A stretch of DNA of 64,000 bases. Origin: Bacillota bacterium. GTDB lineage: Bacteria; Bacillota; Clostridia; DSM-8532. Shown here one piece after another: positions 1 through 7,708 of the stretch; the stretch's first letter is position 1, and every line of letters begins with the position of its first letter. The translations under genes were made by a program, and so were the position numbers. The notes below the pieces were generated by a model. That model was not told the DNA's origin. It did not search any database and worked only from the letters and a program-made list of their open reading frames with translations. Location of the stretch: contig JAEZTB010000064.1 of the NCBI GenBank assembly GCA_023443745.1, positions 248,001 through 312,000 of the forward strand, in the 5' to 3' direction.

Positions 1-1773
1 TTCTTTCTGTTCATTGGATTCCTTTCCACCTCGATCATTTTGATCCCCTTGTATAAAAGAGCTGCTTCTATTATAACCGATAGAATTAATTTCTCCGCCG
101 AGAAGAATTTGAATTCCATCAGTGAAAGCCTGATGCAAAAATTTGAAGAAATCAATGAGATATCCACCTATATATACCTGACTCCGGAAGTCATTCAAAG
201 CATTTCATCCGACCGCAATAATAAGTCTGTTGATATTATCGCAGAAATGTCTTCCCTGGACAAAGTTCTTGAGACCTACTACATGACTGATGTCAGAAAA
301 ACAAGCAAATTCCCGCGACTGTATATATTAAACAGACCCGAATATTCCATGTACAATTTTTCCAATAAGGTGTTTGATCTTACCCGAATACAATCAGAAA
401 AGTGGTATCTGAGCCTTCCTGAAAAATCCAGATACAGTATTGCAGGTTTGAGCAGCATTGAGCTCCCGACGGGAAAAATAGACTCCATCAGGTTTGCTAA
501 AAAAATATTCGCCCTTAACAGGCAGGATGTGCCTTTCTTAGGGCTTCTCACCATTGACATAGACGTGCAGGAGTTCAACAAGCTCCTCAATTACTATAGG
601 CTCACGCGCAACAGTAGTCTTTTTATTATAAACAGTGAAAATACTGTTCAACTTAGCTCGGAGGCAGGGCAGCTTGGACAGAATTTGAACAGTGAAAGCT
701 ATATAGAAACAATCCGTAGCTATACTAATAGCAGTACTTCTTTCAAATCAAAAATAGACGGCAATGAGGTTCTGATCTCTTATAACAAAATAAAAGAGCT
801 CGGCTGGACCATTGTTTCCGTTTCAAAGACTGATGAGCTGTTCGGTGAATTAATTGTTTTCAGGAGAGCTGTTTATGTCGTATGCATCATCTGTATCCTG
901 CTCTCAATCATTTTTGCCCTGATTTTGTCGGAAAACATCATGTATCCGATTCGCAAGCTTATGAAATCAATGCGGCTTGTGCAAGACGGAAACTTTGAGA
1001 TTAATCTTGAATACGGGCGGAATGACGAATTTTCCTATCTCATTGATTCCTACAACAGAATGATCCACGAAATCAAGGACCTGATTAACAAATTATATAT
1101 CACCGAAGCTGACAAAAAGGAAGCTGAGCTTCTGGCATTGCAGGCGCAGATCAACCCTCATTTCCTCTATAATACACTGGACCTGGTCAACTGGACAGCC
1201 TTGTCCAATAACGTACCAGAAATAAGTACAATGGCCACCGCCCTTTCGGACTTTTTTCGGTACAGCTTGAGTAATGGCAGAAGCATAATCCCCTTGGGTG
1301 ATGAAATCAGCCAGGTGAAAAGCTATTTGCTGATACAGAACCTGCGTTTTAAAGATAAACTGGACTATAGAATAAATTTTCCTCCCGAGCTTTCAAACTA
1401 CCTGATCGTGAAGCTTGTACTTCAGCCCATTGTCGAAAACGCAATTATCCATGGTATCGAGCGCCGCAGAGGAAAAGGAATCGTTGATATAACGGTTGAA
1501 AAGATCGGGGATTGGCTGAAAATCAGGATAAGCGACGATGGCACCGGTGGAAATATTGAAAAAATGAACGCTATGCTGGCAGGACCCAAGAATAGCGGCA
1601 TATCCAAGGCTTTTGGAATCAGAAATGTAAATGAACGCATCAAGCAAACCTTTGGAAATGAGTTTGGTATAGAATTTCAAGATAATATTCCGACAGGTGT
1701 TACAGCCACAATTATTATACCTGCATTGGAAAAATTGGAGGGATATCATGATAAGAATGATTATAGCAGATGA
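1..1773 (+). CDS. YesM-type sensor histidine kinase (5' end outside window)
   Basis: Membrane sensor kinase, partner of the YesN-type regulator that follows. The reading frame is open from base 1 and encodes a hydrophobic stretch there, so the first membrane helix and true start lie upstream of the window. Seen in order: an extracytoplasmic sensor region of about 270 residues, a second membrane helix near bases 870-930, a HAMP-like linker, the His_kinase segment with NPHFLYN (bases about 1150-1180) holding the phosphorylated His, and a C-terminal ATPase domain with VENAIIHG. This is the LytS/YesM family, which usually senses carbohydrates or peptides at the surface. The 3' end overlaps the regulator gene by 26 bases, so the two are translated together. 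The ligand cannot be read from the sequence; the PHP gene next door is a possible target. Confidence 0.93.
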   Translation, partial: FFLFIGFLSTSIILIPLYKRAASIITDRINFSAEKNLNSISESLMQKFEEINEISTYIYLTPEVIQSISSDRNNKSVDIIAEMSSLDKVLETYYMTDVRKTSKFPRLYILNRPEYSMYNFSNKVFDLTRIQSEKWYLSLPEKSRYSIAGLSSIELPTGKIDSIRFAKKIFALNRQDVPFLGLLTIDIDVQEFNKLLNYYRLTRNSSLFIINSENTVQLSSEAGQLGQNLNSESYIETIRSYTNSSTSFKSKIDGNEVLISYNKIKELGWTIVSVSKTDELFGELIVFRRAVYVVCIICILLSIIFALILSENIMYPIRKLMKSMRLVQDGNFEINLEYGRNDEFSYLIDSYNRMIHEIKDLINKLYITEADKKEAELLALQAQINPHFLYNTLDLVNWTALSNNVPEISTMATALSDFFRYSLSNGRSIIPLGDEISQVKSYLLIQNLRFKDKLDYRINFPPELSNYLIVKLVLQPIVENAIIHGIERRRGKGIVDITVEKIGDWLKIRISDDGTGGNIEKMNAMLAGPKNSGISKAFGIRNVNERIKQTFGNEFGIEFQDNIPTGVTATIIIPALEKLEGYHDKNDYSR

Positions 1774-3352
1774 TGAGTTAGCGGTAAGGAACGGGCTTAA
1801 GCAAATTATTGATTGGAAATCCCTAGGTGTTGAGGTTATCGCCGATGCCATTGATGGTCAGGAGGCTTTGGACCTTTGTAATGAACTCCAGCCGGACATT
1901 CTTTTTACCGATATACGCATGCCCATGATGGATGGATTGGAAGTCGCTCATAAGCTGAAGGAACAGGGCAGCAATATAAAAATAATCATTATCAGCGGCG
2001 TGCAGGACTTTAATTACGCCCGGACAGCATTAAGCCTGAATGCGGTGGGATATATCTTGAAGCCTGTAAAGATCCCCGAGCTGGAGGAAGTCGTTAAAAA
2101 AGTTGTCAATATGATAAATTTAGAAAATAACAGCGAAGAGAGGATTTCTATCTTAAAGGAGCAACTCCATACAAACCTTCCGGCTATGCGTGAAAAGTTT
2201 TTACGCACCCTGATTTCAGATTCCTTTCAGGATGAGGCTGATGTATGGAGTAAAATATCATATTTCAATCTCCCCTTTAAAAAAGACCATTATTTCGCAG
2301 CTGCCGTCATGAAGATCGATGACTTTGACAACGCCGTACAGAGCTTCGTAGAAGAGAACAAGCAGCTTCTTACCTTTGCTGTCTCAAATATTACCGAGGA
2401 GCTTGCCGACAACAGCAATTACAGCACATGCTTCACGATGAAGGAAAATGAATTTGTTTTAATATTTTACAGCGACAAATTAACTAACGGAAAATATACC
2501 AATCTTTGCGATGAGATTATCATGTGTCTGAACAAATTTTTAAAGGTCTCTGTTTCCTTTGGCATAGGTTCTGCCACAAATTCAATCCTTGCGTTGAATT
2601 TTTCTTACCGCGAAGCCCTTGCCGCGCTCCGGCATACATTTTACACAGGAGAAAATTCAGTCATCCATATCAATGATGTAAAGCTGAATACCGATGGTAT
2701 CAATTATCCGGATTTATACAAGGATGAAGGCCGGTTGATGAACTGTCTGAGGCTTGGAGACGGTATGGAGGCGATACATATCATCGACCGGATTTTTAAA
2801 TACCTTGGGGCAAGCCGCCATTTGCCGGTGGATTATGTCCAAAGCGTGTGTATTGAGCTGATAAGTATTGCTGCCAGAAACATCCATGAAATGGGAGAAA
2901 ACCTTGATCATATTGCAGATAGCCGTTCAGGGATTCTGGACAATATTCATCTGATAAGCAGCCTCACCGAGCTAAAAGAATATTTGACCGGTATTTTTAT
3001 AAAAATAACAGATTATTTCTCTAAAAAATACAATCAAAAGAATATTAAAAACATACAAAAAATAAAAGAGGTTATAGATTCTCAATATATGAAAAACCTG
3101 GGCGTCATTGATATAGCCGGAGAGGTATATCTTTCTCCAAACTATATCAGTATGGTATTTAAACAAGAAACAGGAGAATCAATCACAGAATATCTCACAA
3201 AAGTCCGTATAGAGAAAGCTAAACAGCTTCTCAGATCCACCGATTGCAAGATTCTTGAAATATCGGAGTTGGTAGGATATGAAAACCCCAATTATTTCAG
3301 TACGGTTTTTAAAAAGTATACAGGGGTTTATCCGCAGAAGTACAGGTCATAA
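1748..3352 (+). CDS. YesN-type response regulator, REC plus AraC HTH
   Basis: Transcription factor activated by the preceding kinase. It opens with a receiver domain (MIRMIIADDE acidic pair, phospho-acceptor Asp in DILFTDIRMP, KPVK lysine near residue 105), has a long middle segment of unknown fold, and ends with an AraC-type double helix-turn-helix (LSPNYISMVFKQETGESI and VGYENPNYFSTVFKKYTG). Length 534 aa is normal for YesN. A longer frame opens at 1697, but the ATG at 1748 has a GGAGGG ribosome site and begins exactly at the receiver domain, so it is preferred. Such pairs usually switch on a neighbouring sugar transporter or glycosidase; none lies directly downstream, and the facing gene is the PHP hydrolase. 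Confidence 0.94.
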   Translation: MIRMIIADDELAVRNGLKQIIDWKSLGVEVIADAIDGQEALDLCNELQPDILFTDIRMPMMDGLEVAHKLKEQGSNIKIIIISGVQDFNYARTALSLNAVGYILKPVKIPELEEVVKKVVNMINLENNSEERISILKEQLHTNLPAMREKFLRTLISDSFQDEADVWSKISYFNLPFKKDHYFAAAVMKIDDFDNAVQSFVEENKQLLTFAVSNITEELADNSNYSTCFTMKENEFVLIFYSDKLTNGKYTNLCDEIIMCLNKFLKVSVSFGIGSATNSILALNFSYREALAALRHTFYTGENSVIHINDVKLNTDGINYPDLYKDEGRLMNCLRLGDGMEAIHIIDRIFKYLGASRHLPVDYVQSVCIELISIAARNIHEMGENLDHIADSRSGILDNIHLISSLTELKEYLTGIFIKITDYFSKKYNQKNIKNIQKIKEVIDSQYMKNLGVIDIAGEVYLSPNYISMVFKQETGESITEYLTKVRIEKAKQLLRSTDCKILEISELVGYENPNYFSTVFKKYTGVYPQKYRS

Positions 3353-3357
3353 CATAC

Positions 3358-4656
3358 CTACTTTGCCCACAGCTTTTCATATAATCTGGCGGTCTGCCCC
3401 TTCATGGCCGCAAGCTTTTCCGCCGCCTTTTTATCGCCCTCCAGAAAGGACAGCATGCATTTACCCTCGTCAAAGCACAATTCATCATGCTCCGGCAGAA
3501 CCTCCCGGGTAAGGAACAGCGCATATTTTACAAGCCTAAAGGGTCCGTAGGCTCTTATAGACTCTCCTTCCATCTTTTCAACAGCCACGCTATACATATC
3601 CTTTATGCTGCCGATGATTTCCCCTTGGTCAAAAGCCGGTGAAAATACGATCGTATAATACCATCCGAAGAGATCGCTGTTTTCACAGCCATGGGCGTCG
3701 CTGACGCCCACCAACGGCACCTCTCTGCCCTTCACTCTCTCTTCATGATAACGCGCAATCTGGAGCGTGTTGCTGTCCACCTCGTGCTTAAAGTATCCGC
3801 CTATGGCCTCCAACGCATCGAAGGGCTGCTTATCGTGTAAATAGGAAATAACAGTATCCGATATATAATACCCTTGCCTTACCTGCCAGTAAGGATGACA
3901 GAATATCCCCAGTCCTCCGCCTTCGCGTATTTTATTAAGAGCCCACGTACAAGAGGCGCATTGATAGAGTGAATCTTTATCGCTTATTTCCGCCATGCTT
4001 TCCTTGATTTTATCGACCTCATCATAATATTGTTGCTTTTCATTACGAATCAGCTCGTTTATGCTGAAGTTTCCGCCGAAATTAATCATATGTACCGGGT
4101 TGTCAACAGGATGTACTTCCTCTCCCCTGCATATCATGAGGTCAAGATCCAATTCCTTGAATGCTTCCTGGGACTCCAACGAAGGGAAATAATGACTATG
4201 ATCGGTGATTGCCATAAAATCCAGCCCTATTTTTCTGCAAGAGGCTGTAACAAACGCTGGGGATTCCTTTCCGTCCGAATGGTATGTATGCATATGCATA
4301 TCCCCTTTGTACGGCTTTCTGCCAAAGAGATCCCCATTGAGCGAGTAAATGCGGATGCTTTTTATGTGGTTACAATCATCAACACCCTTTTCCCGCACTT
4401 CAAGTATGTGCTCCTGTTCTCCCTTAAAATACTGGCTGATTTGAATTGCTCCGCTAAGAGCTTCTGCAAGCATAACTTCCTGATATGTGTACTCTCCGGT
4501 CTGAGAAAATCTCTCAAGAGGATAATACCTTACCTCATATTGTTCTCCGTCCTTTATAAAGGACTGCATGTATCTGTCTTTTATTGTTATGGTGGTGCAG
4601 GTATCCGATGGGACAACCTTGGGATAAACATCAAAATATCTGTTATCAGTTTTCAT
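3358..4656 (-). CDS. PHP-domain metallohydrolase (CehA/McbA-like)
   Basis: Probable metal-dependent phosphoesterase of the PHP superfamily, cytoplasmic (no signal peptide). Metal-ligand motifs appear in the expected order: GDMHMHTYHSDG, AITDHSHY, RGEEVHP, FCHPYW and VSDAHG. About 130 N-terminal residues form a separate beta-rich region and about 75 C-terminal residues another. CehA-like members are often annotated as phosphoesterases or as hydrolases of unknown substrate, so no exact reaction is assigned. The start is supported by GAGGA upstream of the ATG and by a TATAAT box. It faces the YesMN pair tail to tail and stands alone on its strand. A LacI-type operator covers its -35 region, so regulation by a sugar-responsive repressor is likely. 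Confidence 0.85.
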   Translation of the reverse strand: MKTDNRYFDVYPKVVPSDTCTTITIKDRYMQSFIKDGEQYEVRYYPLERFSQTGEYTYQEVMLAEALSGAIQISQYFKGEQEHILEVREKGVDDCNHIKSIRIYSLNGDLFGRKPYKGDMHMHTYHSDGKESPAFVTASCRKIGLDFMAITDHSHYFPSLESQEAFKELDLDLMICRGEEVHPVDNPVHMINFGGNFSINELIRNEKQQYYDEVDKIKESMAEISDKDSLYQCASCTWALNKIREGGGLGIFCHPYWQVRQGYYISDTVISYLHDKQPFDALEAIGGYFKHEVDSNTLQIARYHEERVKGREVPLVGVSDAHGCENSDLFGWYYTIVFSPAFDQGEIIGSIKDMYSVAVEKMEGESIRAYGPFRLVKYALFLTREVLPEHDELCFDEGKCMLSFLEGDKKAAEKLAAMKGQTARLYEKLWAK

Positions 4657-4676
4657 AGGATTTTCCTCTTCTACTT

Positions 4677-4713
4677 ATTATACTGACATCACCGGTTACC
4701 TATGAAACGTTTC
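4677..4713 (-). promoter_or_regulatory. Promoter with LacI-type operator for the PHP gene
   Basis: On the minus strand TATAAT lies at 4682-4677, 20 bases before the start codon. The -35 area at 4705-4700 is poor, but it is overlapped by the perfect palindrome GAAACGTTTC (4704-4713) with the central CG typical of LacI/GalR-family operators. Binding there would block RNA polymerase. It does not fit a CcpA cre site exactly because the TG flank is one base out of register. It also differs from the TGTAATTACA operators near the LacI gene in this window, so another repressor is implied. Confidence 0.5.
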
Positions 4714-5041
4714 CCGCAGAAACATTTCTTTAATCAAAGATTTCGAACCCCTAAAGGTAACAGGTACCGAGTCAGTGAAAGTCGAGGCGGGAGATATGCC
4801 CCCGCAGCATCATCTCAAATAAGTGCTTACATTGCTTACTATAGCTTCTGCATAATATAGAAGTGCCCTAATGAGGTAAATTTTGAAAGCACTGTATCTT
4901 GATTATATAAGTGCATCCTTGTCGGATAAATGATAAAAACTATGATTAATCTCTAAATATCTATGATTTTACTTAATGCAGAAAACAAACAATGTGCAAT
5001 CTGGAGTGTATAACTGTCCACCTCGTGCTTCGGGGCTTTTA
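4714..5041. other. Intergenic stretch, mostly featureless, with a gene relic
   Basis: About 330 bases between the PHP promoter and hemZ. No ORF with a ribosome site, tRNA or recognised RNA motif was found. A GC-richer patch at about 4780-4815 has short self-complementary GGCGGGAG/GCCCCCGC segments without a T-run. The only clear structure is the PHP gene relic listed separately at 4994-5030. The genes hisS and aspS, which often follow dtd and hemZ in Clostridia, are absent here, so this junction may be a rearrangement point. Confidence 0.4.
4994..5030 (-). pseudogene. 37-bp relic of a second PHP gene
   Basis: This segment matches 3753-3789, inside the PHP gene, at 32 of 37 positions. Read on the minus strand in the same frame it gives KHEVDSYTLQIA against KHEVDSNTLQIA in the intact gene. 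Three of the four changed codons are synonymous, which is what an older functional paralogue would leave, not a fresh copying error. Similarity stops abruptly on both sides. It therefore looks like the last surviving piece of a diverged neighbouring PHP gene that was deleted. A chance match of this length and codon pattern is unlikely but cannot be excluded by eye. Confidence 0.55.
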
Positions 5042-6598
5042 TCAAGCCTCATACACTTCAAACATTTTCTGCTTTCTTTCCAGCATTTCGTCGATACGGT
5101 CTATATATTGGGTGACTTCCTTGACATTATAACTACGCTCAATCTTTTTATTTTCAGGAAATACAAATTTCGAGGCGGCTCCGGCTCCCAGAGCAATTAC
5201 GGTTTGCCTCTCCTCCATGGTATGAATATTATAAAGGCATTCATGGCCCGGCTTGGCATAGCCTGTGTTTTCAAGATTAGCCAGGATGTTTTTCTGCCGG
5301 TACAGATAATAGGGTCTCATACCCATTTTCAATGTAGTTTGCCTTGCTTCCTCAATCATGGCTTCCACCACATCATCGGGCGTTGCAGAAAAACACTCCT
5401 GTTCCTCACGAAGCCGGGACGCCCTTTTAACTGCCATTGTATGAACGGTAAGACTATCGGGTGCCATGGCCTCAATTAATTCCAGGGTGTGACGAAACAT
5501 CTCCAGATTTTCTTTGGGAAGGCCTGCAATCAGATCCATATTAATATTGTCAAAGCCCAGGCTCCTTGCCATTTTATACTTATCCTGAATATCCTCAGGG
5601 GTATGATTTCTGCCAATAAGCTTTAAAGTCTCCCGGTTCATGGTCTGAGGATTGATGCTAATGCGTGTAACCTGCTGTCCATGCATGGCTTCCATCTTTT
5701 CATGAGTGATGGTATCGGGCCTTCCTGCCTCAACCGTGAATTCTTTTCCCTGAAGCTCAAAGCTTTGATTGATCTGCGTCAAAAGCCGAGTCAGACTAGG
5801 AGCATCCAGGGCTGTAGGGGTTCCGCCTCCCATATAAACAGATCCGATTTTATAATCGTTTTTATAAATCCATCGAGCTACAAACTGTATCTCTTTTTCC
5901 AATTCAGCCAAATATGCAGGAACCAGGTTTTGATAACGTCCGATAGGATAGGCCGTAAAGGAGCAGTAGAGGCATCGACTGGCGCAAAAGGGAATTCCGA
6001 TATACAGGTGTATGCTTTTCTTATCATAGGAGCTATGGGGTTTTTCAGCTTCTGCTACCTCATATAGTAGACATGCCTTTTGCTCGGTTATGCCTGTAGC
6101 ATTGACCAGTTGCTCCACTGCATCAGCTTTTCCCATACCGTCGTCAAGGCACCGCATGGCAAGCTTTACAGGCCGAACACCGGTTAAAGAGCCGTAGGGA
6201 AGCTGCTTTCCTGTAATTTGTGATAATACTTCATAGATACATAATCCCACAAGTATGTTACGACTTTTTAAAAGGCTTCCGCCTGGTTCGTTTAGTTGAT
6301 GCTGAGTGACCTCTCGCTGACTGAAAGCTTGGTATTCCATCTCCAGGGCTTGTGCCAGCCTCAGCTCTTCCAGGGTTACCAGATGAGAAAAGTAATAGAC
6401 GCGGCAAGTCCATAATGTCCTGTTTTCTTCAACCTTTACTATCATTAAAGAACCAGGATCAAATGCTTCAATTGACTCATCTTCATGAATGAATTGTATA
6501 GCGCGGGCATCGACAAAAAAGAGGCGTATTAGTTCCCACGCCTCATGCTCCATATCTGTACCCTCAAGGATAACCCAAAGCTTGTTTTGATCAGACAT
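5042..6598 (-). CDS. hemZ: Oxygen-independent coproporphyrinogen III dehydrogenase HemZ
   Basis: Radical SAM enzyme for the anaerobic oxidative decarboxylation of coproporphyrinogen III in haem-type tetrapyrrole synthesis, or a close relative. The roughly 160-residue N-terminal extension typical of HemZ is followed by the [4Fe-4S] motif CASRCLYC in HIPFC-like context (IGIPFCASRCLYC), then GGGTPTAL and the usual HemN-like repeats. With the ATG at 6598 the protein is 518 aa, close to HemZ of Bacillus. A longer frame reaches 6706 but lies inside the upstream gene. The chosen start overlaps the MBL gene by 8 bases (ATGTCTGA) and has GGGAG before it. It is the last gene of the alaS-to-hemZ block. 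Confidence 0.9.
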   Translation of the reverse strand: MSDQNKLWVILEGTDMEHEAWELIRLFFVDARAIQFIHEDESIEAFDPGSLMIVKVEENRTLWTCRVYYFSHLVTLEELRLAQALEMEYQAFSQREVTQHQLNEPGGSLLKSRNILVGLCIYEVLSQITGKQLPYGSLTGVRPVKLAMRCLDDGMGKADAVEQLVNATGITEQKACLLYEVAEAEKPHSSYDKKSIHLYIGIPFCASRCLYCSFTAYPIGRYQNLVPAYLAELEKEIQFVARWIYKNDYKIGSVYMGGGTPTALDAPSLTRLLTQINQSFELQGKEFTVEAGRPDTITHEKMEAMHGQQVTRISINPQTMNRETLKLIGRNHTPEDIQDKYKMARSLGFDNINMDLIAGLPKENLEMFRHTLELIEAMAPDSLTVHTMAVKRASRLREEQECFSATPDDVVEAMIEEARQTTLKMGMRPYYLYRQKNILANLENTGYAKPGHECLYNIHTMEERQTVIALGAGAASKFVFPENKKIERSYNVKEVTQYIDRIDEMLERKQKMFEVYEA

Positions 6599-7208
6599 AG
6601 GGATTGTTCTCCCTTTCATAGGCAATTGTGGTGGATGGGCCGTGTCCAGGATAAACCTTAACATCACCATCCAAAGTAAATAAACGGTTTTGAATGGAGT
6701 CAACAAGCCTTTCGGAGCTACCTCCCCAGAGATCCGTCCTCCCTACCGATCGGTGGAAAAGGGTATCTCCACTGAAAAGAAGGTTATCACACAAAATAGA
6801 AACCGATCCCGGAGAATGCCCGGGTGTATGAATAATCTCCAGGGTTAAATTCCCCAAACGGAGCTTGTCCCCATGCTTAAGCAGACAATCAGTTAAAGGA
6901 GGCTTTACTTCATTTTCAAACCCAAAAAGGGCATACCCGTTTTTTTCTGGGTCCGAATATAAGGGCAGCTCTTCTTCATGGAGGCATAGCTCTGCACCGG
7001 TGGCTTCCCTCAAGTCATGTGCATGAAAAATATGATCCACATGACCATGGGTTAGAATAATGTATCGAGCCTTAAGGCCTTTTTCTTCTATCACGTCAAG
7101 TACATTCTCTGCTTTTACGCCACAGTCAATTATGGCACACTCTTTTTGGTCTGAAAGAATATAGCATTTAGAATCGAATAATCCCTTTGATAAAATCTTG
7201 AGTTCCAT
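6591..7208 (-). CDS. MBL-fold metallohydrolase (glyoxalase II-like, YcbL type)
   Basis: Small cytoplasmic hydrolase of the metallo-beta-lactamase fold, 205 aa. Metal ligands are visible in order: THGHVDHIFH, HTPGHSPGS, and the bridging Asp in FSGDTLFHRSVGR, with a final YPGHGP. Family members of this size split thioesters such as S-lactoylglutathione, but many clostridial ones have unknown substrates. The gene sits between dtd and hemZ, the order seen in many Clostridia, and is translationally coupled to hemZ by an 8-base overlap. Confidence 0.88.
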   Translation of the reverse strand: MELKILSKGLFDSKCYILSDQKECAIIDCGVKAENVLDVIEEKGLKARYIILTHGHVDHIFHAHDLREATGAELCLHEEELPLYSDPEKNGYALFGFENEVKPPLTDCLLKHGDKLRLGNLTLEIIHTPGHSPGSVSILCDNLLFSGDTLFHRSVGRTDLWGGSSERLVDSIQNRLFTLDGDVKVYPGHGPSTTIAYERENNPYV

Positions 7209-7238
7209 CGTTTTCCCTTGATCCTTTGTTTAAAATAT

Positions 7239-7691
7239 TCAGAATGTTTTTTTACTATCCAAAAGCAATGTCACAGGCCCTTCGTTAATAAAATCCACAT
7301 CCATCATGGCCTGAAAAACACCGGTTTCTACCTTTATGTCATACTTGTCATGAAGATACATCACAAATTCATCGTAAAGCCTTTGGGCTTCCTCAGGTCT
7401 GGCAGCATCTGAATAGCTGGGACGCTTGCCTTTGCGGCAATCTCCGTACAGGGTGAACTGGGAAACCACAAGCAGGCTTCCGCCCACATCAAGCACCGAC
7501 AAGTTCATTTTGCCCTCCCGGTCTTCAAAAATGCGCAAATTCGCTATTTTATCTGCCAGATACTCCAAGTCCTTACGATCATCACCATGACCAACTCCCA
7601 GGAGGATCATAAGACCTTTTTCTATTTTTCCTGTAACCTGGCCCTCAACCCGAACCTCGGCATGTTTTACTCTCTGTACTACAGCACGCAT
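7239..7691 (-). CDS. dtd: D-aminoacyl-tRNA deacylase
   Basis: Proofreading enzyme that removes D-amino acids, and glycine from mischarged tRNA-Ala, from tRNA. The 150-aa sequence has the family opening MRAVVQRVKHAEVRVEG, the SQFTLYGD segment that forms one side of the active site, and the Gly-cisPro motif region NEGPVTLLLDS at the C-terminus. It follows rel by 17 bases, and recJ-rel-dtd is a conserved order in Firmicutes. Confidence 0.95.
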   Translation of the reverse strand: MRAVVQRVKHAEVRVEGQVTGKIEKGLMILLGVGHGDDRKDLEYLADKIANLRIFEDREGKMNLSVLDVGGSLLVVSQFTLYGDCRKGKRPSYSDAARPEEAQRLYDEFVMYLHDKYDIKVETGVFQAMMDVDFINEGPVTLLLDSKKTF

Positions 7692-7708
7692 GTATCCAAA
7701 CTCATTTA

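Noticed and set aside
4030..4686. Plus-strand ORF of 218 codons opposite the PHP gene
   Set aside because: It is the antisense shadow of conserved PHP motifs and has no plausible ribosome site.
4704..4713. CcpA cre site
   Set aside because: The TG-N-AA-N-CG register of cre is off by one base, so a different LacI-family protein is more likely.
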